A DNA stretch of 64,000 bases, taken from assembly GCF_000695795.1 (NCBI RefSeq), contig NZ_JNCA01000006.1, forward strand, positions 186,001-250,000, written 5' to 3'. The stretch is from Flavobacterium seoulense. Its GTDB lineage: Bacteria; Bacteroidota; Bacteroidia; Flavobacteriales; Flavobacteriaceae. The translations under genes and the position numbers were made by a program. This document shows, one piece after another, positions 1-8,770 of the stretch (position 1 is the stretch's first letter; the number at the start of each line of letters is the position of its first letter). A model generated the notes under the pieces. It had not been told where the DNA came from. It ran no database searches and was given only the letters and a program-made list of their open reading frames with translations.

Positions 1-1
1 C

Positions 2-1609
2 TGGAGAGCAGTTGATAATAGTAACATATACAGTTTCATGGATTTTGGAACTGATTTAACTTCTTTTAGTCAGGAAGAAGGAAGAGGAAATACAGTTGCA
101 GGCGTATCTGATATTTATTGGAGAAATCCATATAAATATATTAGAGCTAATAATATATTATTAACTGCAGCAGCACAATATCAAGGAGATAAAGCTGCTA
201 TTGCACAGTATGTAGCAGCAGCAAAATTCTTTAGAGCCTGGCATCATTTCTTTTTATTAAAAAGATATGGCGGAGTACCTATTGTAACAACTGTTATAGA
301 TATTAACGATGAGGTATTGTATGGTAAACGTAATAGCCGTTATGAAGTGATGAATCAGATTTTAACTGATTTAAACGAAGCAATTCCTGATTTACCATTA
401 GAACAAAACATTGCCGCTGCAGATAAAGGTCATGTTAGCAAATGGGCTGCCGAAGCTTTTAAAGCCAGAGTATTGCTGTATGAAGCAACTTGGGAAAAAT
501 ATGTAGGTACTACTACTGATGGTGATGGTGTAACGAACGGAGCAGGGAGTGCAGGAAGTGCATCAAACACCGCTGCTTACTTACAGGAAGTAATTACATT
601 GACTAAAGATGTGATGAGTAATGGTGGTTATCAATTATGGAATTACAATTCACAGCTAAATAATCTTAGTATGTACTATTTATTTAATCTGGAAGATGGA
701 GGTTCTAATCCTGCTGGGTTGGATAAATCAACTAATAAAGAGTTTATACTTTATAATAAATATGATTTTGGTTTATTACAAGCGGGTACCAATTTAAGTC
801 ATACTGTAGGTTCAAGATTAGCACCTTCCAGAAAATTCATGGACATGTTTCTTTGTTCAGACGGTTTACCGGTTAATAAATCACCTTTATTTCAAGGTTA
901 TGTAAAAGTTGGTGACGAATATAGAAACCGTGATTATAGACTAACGTCTTATTTTGTTGATTTGGCTACAGATGCAATTCCTGTTTCAGGTGCTATAAAG
1001 CTATTTGGACCAGGTGGAGATAGTGGTTCTGGATATGCAAATAGAAAATTTAGAGCCTATAAATATGGTACTTACAGGGCAGCCAATACAGAATCTGCAG
1101 ATTATCCTCAAATTAGATTGGCTGAAGTTTATTTAATGTATGCTGAAGCATTATATGAATTAAATGGTAGCATTACTGATGCTCAATTAAATGAATCTAT
1201 AAATTTAATTAGAGTAAGAGCGGGACTTCCGGCTTTGACTAATGCTTTTGTAACCGTTAATAATTTGAATATGTTAGACGAAATCAGGAGAGAAAGAGCA
1301 GTTGAATTGTTTGGTGAAAATACCCGTTATGATGATTTAAAAAGATGGGGTATTGCAGAACAAGCATTAAATGAACCTATTTTAGGATCAGTTATTCAAG
1401 GGACTGATTACCAAGGCAACGCTGCTATTTATAAACCTGCATCTTATCCTTACGGAGAACTTTCAGTTGCTACAGGAAAAGGAAATTTAAATGCTTTATT
1501 GTTAGATCCGGCAGCAAATAGAAATTTCCAACGCAAACATTATTTATTTCCTGTGTCAACAACACAAATGCAATTAAATACTAAGTTGTTACAAAATCCA
1601 GGTTATTAA
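2..1609 (+). CDS. SusD-like nutrient-binding outer-membrane lipoprotein (5'-truncated by window edge)
   Basis: The reading frame is already open at base 2, so the gene starts before the window; the first in-frame Met at base 38 is not the true start. About 535 residues are visible. The C-terminal part has the RagB/SusD layout: a region near residues 375-445 with IRLAEVYLMYAEAL and then RRERAVELFGE followed by RYDDLKRWG, which is typical of SusD. SusD proteins sit as a lid on the SusC TonB-dependent transporter and capture oligosaccharides at the cell surface. The missing N-terminus should hold the signal peptide and lipobox. SusC is expected just upstream. The SGBP gene follows after 28 bp, probably in the same operon. 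Confidence 0.95.
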   Translation, partial: WRAVDNSNIYSFMDFGTDLTSFSQEEGRGNTVAGVSDIYWRNPYKYIRANNILLTAAAQYQGDKAAIAQYVAAAKFFRAWHHFFLLKRYGGVPIVTTVIDINDEVLYGKRNSRYEVMNQILTDLNEAIPDLPLEQNIAAADKGHVSKWAAEAFKARVLLYEATWEKYVGTTTDGDGVTNGAGSAGSASNTAAYLQEVITLTKDVMSNGGYQLWNYNSQLNNLSMYYLFNLEDGGSNPAGLDKSTNKEFILYNKYDFGLLQAGTNLSHTVGSRLAPSRKFMDMFLCSDGLPVNKSPLFQGYVKVGDEYRNRDYRLTSYFVDLATDAIPVSGAIKLFGPGGDSGSGYANRKFRAYKYGTYRAANTESADYPQIRLAEVYLMYAEALYELNGSITDAQLNESINLIRVRAGLPALTNAFVTVNNLNMLDEIRRERAVELFGENTRYDDLKRWGIAEQALNEPILGSVIQGTDYQGNAAIYKPASYPYGELSVATGKGNLNALLLDPAANRNFQRKHYLFPVSTTQMQLNTKLLQNPGY

Positions 1610-1637
1610 TTTAGGAACTCTTTAAAATTATACTAAT

Positions 1638-2807
1638 ATGAATCATATTATAAAAAATAAAATTAAAGCTGTAATAGTATTATTTAATATAATACTGATA
1701 GCTTCATGTAGTGATCAGGAAAAAGACTTTTCTGGAGAACCTTTGGTTACTTATCCGGCTGTAACTGTTACTTCTGTCTCGCCTTCTGTTGGAACTTCTG
1801 GAAATATTATTACTTTGACAGGAACAAATTTTGGTGAGTATCCTCAAGCAGCAAAAATCTATTTCAATAATGTTCTTGTAGATGAAATTATAAGTTACAC
1901 AGACACTTCAGTTACTGTTAGAGTACCTCAAAATGCAGGAACAGGACCAGTAAGAGTAAAAGTGTGGACTAACACAGTAACAACTGCTGATTTCGAATAT
2001 TTAACAGGTGCTACTATTACTTCTGTTGCACCCACTTCTGGAAATGTAGGTGATCAAATAGTGATTACTGGACTCGGTTTTGGTACTGATGCTTCAAAAG
2101 TTAGTGTTAAATTCACAGATGGATTGCTTAAAGATGCTTTTACAGGTACAGTTACTTCTGTTTCTAATACACAAATAGGAGTATTAATTCCTAAAGGAGC
2201 GGTTACTGGAAAAATAAGAGTTTGGATAGGAAATCAAATTATTACTGGACCAGAACTTATAGTTATAGCACCACCGAAAGGGAAATACGTTTTTGAATTT
2301 GATGATCCAACGGATTTACAATGGTTGCCAGCCCAAAATGCCACATCGAAAATTGAAGATGGAAAATTAAAAGTGAAATTTGATCCTGTTCAATTAGGAA
2401 CTACTGCTAGTAAACGTCGTGCCGATTTATATAATATTATAAGTGGTGTTTTTCCTTCACCAGGAGGAGCAGCAAAAAACAAATGGGTTCAATCTCCTGC
2501 TTATCCTATTCTTGCTATGAAAATTACTTTTACAGGAACTGGAGCAGCAAAACCAGGAGTTGGAAATATTAGTTTAGATCCAGCTGTTGCTGGAGGAATT
2601 AATGCTGGTAACAATAAATATAAATCAGATTATATTGCAAATAATGTAATTTATTATGATTTATCAGCTGATTATTTAGTAGATACTGATTTGACAACAA
2701 GACAGTTCAAAATAGCTGATGTAGTGGGTTCCGAAACAGGATATGAAGTAGACTGGATACGTACATTTAAAAATACAGCCGAACTTAAAGCTTTCCTTGG
2801 CTTATAA
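1638..2807 (+). CDS. IPT/TIG-domain surface glycan-binding lipoprotein
   Basis: The protein has 389 residues. It begins with a lipoprotein signal ending in LIASC (Cys near residue 24), so it is probably anchored at the outer membrane. Two IPT/TIG immunoglobulin-like domains follow (about residues 43-120 and 125-210), each opening with a TSVSP/TSVAP strand and an LTGTNFG/ITGLGFG-type motif. The C-terminal ~170 residues form a separate domain starting around YVFEFDD, probably the glycan-binding module. Placement directly after susD is that of a SusE/SGBP protein, which helps the SusCD complex hold polysaccharide at the surface. The ligand cannot be read from the sequence. A hairpin lies directly after the stop, before the lyase gene. 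Confidence 0.85.
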   Translation: MNHIIKNKIKAVIVLFNIILIASCSDQEKDFSGEPLVTYPAVTVTSVSPSVGTSGNIITLTGTNFGEYPQAAKIYFNNVLVDEIISYTDTSVTVRVPQNAGTGPVRVKVWTNTVTTADFEYLTGATITSVAPTSGNVGDQIVITGLGFGTDASKVSVKFTDGLLKDAFTGTVTSVSNTQIGVLIPKGAVTGKIRVWIGNQIITGPELIVIAPPKGKYVFEFDDPTDLQWLPAQNATSKIEDGKLKVKFDPVQLGTTASKRRADLYNIISGVFPSPGGAAKNKWVQSPAYPILAMKITFTGTGAAKPGVGNISLDPAVAGGINAGNNKYKSDYIANNVIYYDLSADYLVDTDLTTRQFKIADVVGSETGYEVDWIRTFKNTAELKAFLGL

Positions 2808-2820
2808 TTATGAGTAATTT

Positions 2821-2854
2821 ATAGACCAGGAATAGGTTTATATTCTTGGTCTAT
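2821..2854 (+). terminator. Hairpin between SGBP and lyase genes
   Basis: Two 14-base arms (ATAGACCAGGAATA and TATTCTTGGTCTAT) pair with one G-T wobble around a 6-base loop. Only a weak T run follows (TTATC), so it may act as a leaky terminator, an RNA processing site or a 3'-end stabiliser that lowers lyase expression relative to susCD. Confidence 0.5.
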
Positions 2855-2892
2855 TTATCAGTAAAATCAAAATACTACTAAAAAAGAAAAAA

Positions 2893-4161
2893 ATGATACA
2901 TACAAAAATAGCAATCGCAATAATTAGTTCTTTGTCATTTATTGCCTGCACTTACGACTATGGGCTACCGGAAAAAAAGGTGGAAGAATCAACGGTGATT
3001 GAAGATATTACTGTGCCTTCGAATAAAGTATTTGCTCATCCGGGATTATTACATTCAAAAGCTGATTTTGATAGAATGAAAACCAAAGTAGCTAACAACG
3101 AAGATCCATGGATTTCAGGATATAATAAGATGATTGCTAACAGTCACGCATCGTCTACTTATGTGATGAAAGGTCCTGTTGTAACATTAATTAGAGGAGG
3201 TGGATCAAGAGAAGAGCCGCTACCTGATAATTATTCAACAGCTTTTAATGATGCTCATGCAGCTTATCTAACAGCAATTCGTTGGAAAATTACTGGAGAT
3301 GTGGCTTATGCAAATAAATCTATTCAAATTTTGAATGCCTGGGCAGCAACTTGTACTTCTATTAGTGGTGATTCTAATAAGGCATTAGGAGCAGGAATTT
3401 ATGGATATCAGTTTGCTAATGCAGCCGAAATTATGCGTGATTATTCAGGGTGGAATGCTAATGATTTAGCCAAATTTAAAAAATGGATGTTGGATGTATT
3501 TTATCCGGTAAACAAAGCTTTTTTAGATACTCATTGGAACGCTTGTAGTACACATTATTGGGCTAACTGGGATTTATGTAATTTGGCTTCTGTAATGTCA
3601 ATAGCCGTATTGAATGATGATGTAGGAAAATATTCTTACGCTATTAATTATTTGATGAAAGGAGTAGGAAATGGTCAATTGATAAAAGCAATCAATTATA
3701 TTCATGCTAAAACTGCTAATGACGATATTGATTTAGGTCAAATTCAGGAAAGTGGTCGTGATCAGGGACATACTTTAATGGTAGTAGGTTTACTTGGTTC
3801 TATCGCTCAAATGGGACAGACCCAAGGTTTAGATATTTATGGTTATAATGACAACATGATATTAAAAGGAGCTGAATATGTTGCTAAATACAATGCCGCT
3901 CGATTAAGTGTGCCATTTAAAAGTTATACTAATTGTGCTAATGTAACTCATACAGTTATCGCTGATGACGCTGCCAGAGGAGCTCTTAGACCTGTTTGGG
4001 AAAGAATTTACAACCATTACACAGTTGGAAAAGGAATTAATGCCCGCTATATAAAAATGGCAAAAGGAGCTGTTTATCCAGAAGGAGGAAGTGGTGAATA
4101 TGATCCTAATAGTGGAGGATATGATGATTTAGGATTTGGAACTTTATTGTATTCTAAATAA
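2893..4161 (+). CDS. Alginate-lyase-fold polysaccharide lyase lipoprotein (PL38/PL5-like)
   Basis: The protein has 422 residues with a lipobox SFIAC (Cys about residue 19), so it is probably a surface or periplasmic lipoprotein. The segment HPGLLHSKADFDRMK is the usual opening of the alginate_lyase (PF05426) alpha/alpha-toroid fold. A central HWNACSTHYWANWDLCN segment and a following QESGRDQGHTL segment match the active-site regions of such lyases, where Asn/His/Tyr residues act on a uronic acid. The architecture resembles PL38-type lyases, some of which cut glucuronan or alginate, but I assign no substrate. It lies 85 bp after the SGBP gene, past a hairpin, and before a strong terminator, so it probably ends the susCD operon. 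Confidence 0.8.
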   Translation: MIHTKIAIAIISSLSFIACTYDYGLPEKKVEESTVIEDITVPSNKVFAHPGLLHSKADFDRMKTKVANNEDPWISGYNKMIANSHASSTYVMKGPVVTLIRGGGSREEPLPDNYSTAFNDAHAAYLTAIRWKITGDVAYANKSIQILNAWAATCTSISGDSNKALGAGIYGYQFANAAEIMRDYSGWNANDLAKFKKWMLDVFYPVNKAFLDTHWNACSTHYWANWDLCNLASVMSIAVLNDDVGKYSYAINYLMKGVGNGQLIKAINYIHAKTANDDIDLGQIQESGRDQGHTLMVVGLLGSIAQMGQTQGLDIYGYNDNMILKGAEYVAKYNAARLSVPFKSYTNCANVTHTVIADDAARGALRPVWERIYNHYTVGKGINARYIKMAKGAVYPEGGSGEYDPNSGGYDDLGFGTLLYSK

Positions 4162-4177
4162 TACAGTTTTTATCTTA

Positions 4178-4228
4178 TAAAAACGTTGGATACAATTCAT
4201 TTATAGCAATTGTATCCAGCGTTTTTTA
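4178..4228 (+). terminator. Rho-independent terminator after the lyase gene
   Basis: An 18-base arm pair beginning AAAACGTTGGATACAATT pairs with a near-perfect complement (one G-T) across a short AT loop and ends in a T run. It closes the susD-SGBP-lyase transcription unit. Confidence 0.85.
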
Positions 4229-4265
4229 CTTATCTATTCTTATTTGTAAGCTTTTAAAGCATTTT

Positions 4266-4333
4266 GAATTATAATTTATAGAGTATGACTTATAATTTAT
4301 CTTTTACTAAAAGGATTTTGGGTAATATTGAAT
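4266..4333 (+). promoter_or_regulatory. PUL control element copy 1: 21-bp direct repeats plus -7-like box
   Basis: ATAATTTAT occurs at 4271-4279 and again at 4292-4300, exactly 21 bp apart. A TAATATTG box at 4323-4330 resembles the flavobacterial -7 consensus TAnnTTTG. The whole 68 bp aligns without gaps to 22133-22200 (51 identical), which precedes the other enzyme operon. The 21-bp spacing suits an AraC-family dimer on tandem half sites, with the second site where the -33 element would be. That it is the operator of the PUL regulator is inference. The predicted transcript start is near 4337, leaving a leader of about 190 nt. The rest of the gap 4229-4527 holds only the inverted repeat at 4458-4484; I see no gene in it. 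Confidence 0.65.
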
Positions 4334-4457
4334 GAACTTAAAAAAGTGTTTTTATAAGTTAAATTAAAAAGGTTTCCAAAAAATATAGAACAGTTTTTAG
4401 AAATGATTTATCTAATACATATTCTGGTTAGTTTGTGGTTGACTTGATTACGTAATA

Positions 4458-4484
4458 TAGTTGCCAAAATCACTTTGGCAACTA
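4458..4484. promoter_or_regulatory. Perfect 11-bp inverted repeat in the leader of the lyase-glycosidase operon
   Basis: TAGTTGCCAAA is followed by five bases (ATCAC) and its exact complement TTTGGCAACTA. No T tract follows, so it is not an ordinary terminator. It lies 44 bp before the start codon, inside the predicted leader. It could be an RNA stem-loop or the operator of a dimeric repressor. Confidence 0.5.
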
Positions 4485-4527
4485 GTAATCAAATTTTCTA
4501 TAATTTTTAAAATGTAAAATAATTATA

Positions 4528-7320
4528 ATGCAAAGTAAAATTCTAATATTTCTTTTTCTATTAATTACAACAAGTAATGTGCAATCCCAAAATTTGCCTG
4601 TGCCTCAAAATATTGGTACACAGCATCCGCGTGTTTTTGGTAAAGAAATGTCTTTGAATAAGGTAAAAGAATTGGTACAAAAAGAGGATTGGGCTACAGC
4701 GATTATCACGAAAACCAAAACCAATTTAGCTCCTTATATTGCTCATTACAAAAAAGATAAAACCTGGTTAGTTTCCCGACTTCAGATGTATTGGAAAACT
4801 AAAGCAGATCAGGTTTATATTAATGGAGGTACTTTTGCTTATGCAGATGGTGAAGCAGCTGTTCCAACAGTGAAATATCCGGGAACCCGCAATCATACAA
4901 CCGATTATTTAACTCCAAAAATTGAAAATATTCTGCCGTATATGGATGATCCTCGTGGTTTGTATTTACAACATAGAGATCGTCCTACACAATGGGAATG
5001 GACAGGAATTTCAAAATCAGGTAAAATCGTTGAAAACATTAATCGTCAAATAATTAGTATTGCCAGAGATGCTGCATTTATTTATTGGTACACCGGTGAA
5101 CAAGTTTATGGAGATTTGGCTTATTCTGTTTTAGATACCTATTTGGAAGGAATTTATTATCGAAAAGAACCAATAGATTTGAGTCATGGCCATCATCAGA
5201 CTTTAGTAGGATATACTTCTTTTGAAGTGATTCAGGAGCATATTTTGAATGAAATTAGTCAGGGTTATGATTTTCTGTATCATTATATTGAAAAACAACA
5301 TCCAGAAAGAATGGATTTGTATGCTCAAACTTTGCAAAAATGGGCAGATTTAATCATCAAGAATGGGGTAAGTTTTAATAATTGGAATTTACTTGAAGCG
5401 GCTCATATTTCCCATATAGCATTAGTTCTCGAAAATAATTCGGTATATAAAAACGGAAAAGGAGCTCAATATTATCTGGATCAAATCATGAATCAAACAT
5501 CAACCAGACAATGGTCGATGAATAAATTAATGGATTATGGTTATGATAAAAAAACAGGGATTTGGAATGAAAGCCCGGGGTATTCTTTAAATGTTTTGAG
5601 TGATTTTATTTCTTTCGCTGAGTTTTATGACCGCAATTTTGATATCGATTTATTAAAAGAAATGCCAATATTAAAACAGGCAGTAAAATCAACTACTCAA
5701 TATCTTTATCCTAATAAATACATGGTTTCTTTTGGTGACGGACATTATAATAAATTGCGTGTCGAGCCAATTCTCTATATCATTGAAAATGCTCAAAAAT
5801 ATGGCAAGAAAGACGATGAAGCGTATTTTACTAAAATGTATAAAACCATTTATGCCAATGATGCAAACCAAGGAAAATTTACAGGTAAAAATATCCAGGA
5901 TCTTTTTGCCGAAAAAGCATTGGTATTTGATAAAAATGTGACCGCAGGAAAATTAATTGATTATACCAATCCGTTATTTTATGTTGAGCATAATAGTTGG
6001 TTGGTACAACGTCAGGGCGAAGGTGATTCGGCATTAATGGTTAGTCAAATAGGTTCATTAGGAAATCATATGCACTCTAACGGAATAGCTATGGAACTAT
6101 TTGGTAAAGGATTACCTCTGGCTCCAGAAATGGGGCATGGTTCCAGTTACTTTTCGATAGAATATGCTGAATATTATACGCAGTTTCCCGCTCATAATAC
6201 GGTGATTGTAAACGGGAAATCGAAATACCCTGAGATGAAAAGCAATCATGGTTTTGAGGTGAATGCAGCTTATCCTGCAACGGGATTAAACACAGGAATT
6301 GTTCCCGGAATTACTTTTTCGGATGTTTCTTTTTTAGAACCGGAAACGAATAGTAATCAGCGCAGAGTAATGGGAATTGTAAAGAATGGCGATGAAGAGG
6401 GATATTATCTCGATATTTTCCGTTCTACTCAAAACAAGGGGAATAATATTAAAAATGAATATTTCTACCATAATATGGGGCAGAATTTAGAATTGACAGT
6501 AACAAATGGAACTCAATTAGATTTAAAACCTACTTCAAAATTAGCTTTTGGTGATGGCGATTTGATGGCTTACGATTATATGTGGGATAAAAAATCGGTT
6601 GAAACTAATCAGGATTTTAAAGGGAAATTCAATCTGGCTTTAAAAGATAAAACAGTCAACATGAACTTGTGGATGCAGGGACAAGCTGACAGAGAAGTTT
6701 TCTCAGTTCTTTCTCCAAAATCAACTGCTTTAGGTCATGGCTTATTGCTAGACGATATTTCTAAGAATCCTATACCAACATTGGTTGTAAGACAAAATGG
6801 AGAAGCCTGGAACCGACCATTTGTGGCTATTTATGAGCCGGCTTTGAATAACGAAACTAATATTCAATCGGTAGATTATTTTGGAAAAAATGAGTTTGTA
6901 GGGATTCATGTTACGAATAAATCAGGTCAGGAAGATTTTATTTTTTCGAATACTAATACTGATGCAAAGCTAACTGAGAAACAATTTTCGGTAACGGGAA
7001 GTTATGGTATCATCAGTAAAAAAGCAGATGATTTTACACTTTTCCTGGGTAATGGAAAAAACATTTCAAATGGAAAGTATAGCATTGATTTAGGCAACGA
7101 AATTGCTTCGGCTGTATTGAAGAGTGAAAATGGAACGATGTATTTTGGAGCTGAAAAGGAATCGGTTATAACGCTTTTTGTAGAAGGAAAAATTAACAAT
7201 ATTACTTTAACGGATGTTGCAGGAATTATATACAAAGGCAATTACAATAAAAAAGAAAAAACGGTGAGTTTTAAATTGCCTGCAATGTCTTATCAAACGA
7301 TTAAGATTTCAATTAATTAA
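4528..7320 (+). CDS. Heparinase II/III-family polysaccharide lyase
   Basis: The protein has 930 residues and a cleavable signal peptide (hydrophobic ILIFLFLLITTSNVQSQ), so it is exported. The N-terminal ~450 residues form an alpha/alpha-toroid-like region with motifs such as NNWNLLEAAHI and WNESPGYSLN. The middle and C-terminal parts are beta-rich, with the heparinase II/III signature NHMHSNGIAMELFGKG (about residues 514-529) and the later PAHNTVIVNGKS segment. Enzymes of this superfamily cleave uronic-acid linkages by beta-elimination and leave a 4,5-unsaturated uronate, which the GH88 encoded here could remove. It is the first gene of a tight seven-gene run; the next start is 15 bp away. 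The exact PL family and substrate are not assigned. Confidence 0.82.
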   Translation: MQSKILIFLFLLITTSNVQSQNLPVPQNIGTQHPRVFGKEMSLNKVKELVQKEDWATAIITKTKTNLAPYIAHYKKDKTWLVSRLQMYWKTKADQVYINGGTFAYADGEAAVPTVKYPGTRNHTTDYLTPKIENILPYMDDPRGLYLQHRDRPTQWEWTGISKSGKIVENINRQIISIARDAAFIYWYTGEQVYGDLAYSVLDTYLEGIYYRKEPIDLSHGHHQTLVGYTSFEVIQEHILNEISQGYDFLYHYIEKQHPERMDLYAQTLQKWADLIIKNGVSFNNWNLLEAAHISHIALVLENNSVYKNGKGAQYYLDQIMNQTSTRQWSMNKLMDYGYDKKTGIWNESPGYSLNVLSDFISFAEFYDRNFDIDLLKEMPILKQAVKSTTQYLYPNKYMVSFGDGHYNKLRVEPILYIIENAQKYGKKDDEAYFTKMYKTIYANDANQGKFTGKNIQDLFAEKALVFDKNVTAGKLIDYTNPLFYVEHNSWLVQRQGEGDSALMVSQIGSLGNHMHSNGIAMELFGKGLPLAPEMGHGSSYFSIEYAEYYTQFPAHNTVIVNGKSKYPEMKSNHGFEVNAAYPATGLNTGIVPGITFSDVSFLEPETNSNQRRVMGIVKNGDEEGYYLDIFRSTQNKGNNIKNEYFYHNMGQNLELTVTNGTQLDLKPTSKLAFGDGDLMAYDYMWDKKSVETNQDFKGKFNLALKDKTVNMNLWMQGQADREVFSVLSPKSTALGHGLLLDDISKNPIPTLVVRQNGEAWNRPFVAIYEPALNNETNIQSVDYFGKNEFVGIHVTNKSGQEDFIFSNTNTDAKLTEKQFSVTGSYGIISKKADDFTLFLGNGKNISNGKYSIDLGNEIASAVLKSENGTMYFGAEKESVITLFVEGKINNITLTDVAGIIYKGNYNKKEKTVSFKLPAMSYQTIKISIN

Positions 7321-7335
7321 AAATTAAAATAAAAA

Positions 7336-8763
7336 ATGAAAGCAATCTTAGCGATAATAACTGTTTTAATAATAAATTTTAAAATGACTGCTCAGGAATT
7401 AGTAGTTTATAAAACGACTGAGGACATTGAAAAAAGCATGCACAATGATGACTTTTCAGTAAAGGTGCGAAAACCGGGCGGAGAATGGAAAGATTTATTT
7501 GAGTATGGTGTAAAAGTCGATCAGGTAGTGGGCTCTGGACATTCGGTGCAAAAGGCTTCGATGGCTTCTTTTGATTTTTCAGGAACTGTGGAAGTTTCAG
7601 TAACTTCAAATAAAGGAGTGATTAGCAAAGCCAGAATACGCCCGTTGTCTTATGGTATAGAGTCAAAAATAAATGGAAATACTTTGACTTTTTCGTTGTC
7701 AAATCCCGCTAATTTGTCGGTAGAAATCAATGATGATATATTTCATAACCTTCATTTATTTGCTAATCCAATTGAAAAAAACGTTCCAAATCACAAAGAT
7801 CCAAATGTGATTTATTTTGGACCCGGAATTCATGAAATGCCCAATCAAAAATTAAAAGTAGCTTCCAATAAAACAATTTATTTAGCTGGTGGAGCAGTGT
7901 TGAAAAGACAAATTGCCTTAGACAGTGTTTCTAATGTAAATATCTTGGGAAGAGGAATAGTCGATCAGGAAATTAGACTAGGAATACACATTGCTAATTC
8001 TAAAAATATAAATGTCGAAGGTGTTTTCGCTTCGCAGTGTTTAGCAGGTGGATCAGAGGGTGTCAAAATTAAGAATGTTAAAACCATCAGTTTTTTTGGC
8101 TGGGGGGACGGTATGAATGTAATGGCAAGCAACAATGTTTTTTATGATGGGGTTTTTGTTCGTTCTTCCGATGATTGTACTACAGTATATGGAACCCGAA
8201 AAGGATTTTTAGGAGGATGCAAAAATATTACAATGCAAAATTCGACACTTTGGGCAGATGTTGGCCACCCAATTCTAATTGGTACACATGGAAACAGTGA
8301 AAAACCGGATGTTCTTGAAAATTTGAAATACAGCAACATTGATATTTTAGACCAAAAAGAAATGCAGATTGATTATCAGGGTTGTCTAGCCATCAATGTA
8401 GGGGATAATAATCTGGCTAAAAATGTACTCTTTGAGAATATAAGAGTAGAGGATTTCAGAGAAGGGCAATTGCTTAATTTGAGAGTGTTTTATAATACTA
8501 AATATTGTACTGCACCGGGTTTTGGTATTGAAAATGTGATTTTTAGAAATATAAAATACAATGGTAAAAATGCCAATTTATCAATAATAGCAGGCTATAA
8601 TGAACAAAGGAAAATTAAGAATGTAACTTTTGAAAACCTGATGATAAATGGAGTTTTGATTCATGATGAAATGAATGGAAAACCAAAATGGTATAAAACT
8701 TCAGATATGGCTCGATTTTTTGTTGGAGAACATGTAGAAGGAGTTTCTTTTAAAATTAAATAA
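7336..8763 (+). CDS. GH28/GH49-like right-handed beta-helix glycosidase
   Basis: The protein has 475 residues and an N-terminal signal peptide ending around MTAQ. An N-terminal beta-sandwich-like part (to about residue 150) precedes a parallel beta-helix rich in VENI/NVKNI-type coils. Acidic clusters GWGDGMN, RSSDDCTTVYG and WADVGHPILIG resemble the Asp triad and GH motif of clan GH-N (polygalacturonase GH28, dextranase GH49), but the canonical NTD and RIK motifs are not obvious. The N-terminal sandwich plus FGPGIHEM favours a GH49-like layout. I infer a secreted or periplasmic glycosidase in the same operon as the flanking lyase and DUF4861 genes. The substrate is unknown. Confidence 0.7.
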   Translation: MKAILAIITVLIINFKMTAQELVVYKTTEDIEKSMHNDDFSVKVRKPGGEWKDLFEYGVKVDQVVGSGHSVQKASMASFDFSGTVEVSVTSNKGVISKARIRPLSYGIESKINGNTLTFSLSNPANLSVEINDDIFHNLHLFANPIEKNVPNHKDPNVIYFGPGIHEMPNQKLKVASNKTIYLAGGAVLKRQIALDSVSNVNILGRGIVDQEIRLGIHIANSKNINVEGVFASQCLAGGSEGVKIKNVKTISFFGWGDGMNVMASNNVFYDGVFVRSSDDCTTVYGTRKGFLGGCKNITMQNSTLWADVGHPILIGTHGNSEKPDVLENLKYSNIDILDQKEMQIDYQGCLAINVGDNNLAKNVLFENIRVEDFREGQLLNLRVFYNTKYCTAPGFGIENVIFRNIKYNGKNANLSIIAGYNEQRKIKNVTFENLMINGVLIHDEMNGKPKWYKTSDMARFFVGEHVEGVSFKIK

Positions 8764-8770
8764 AATAAAA

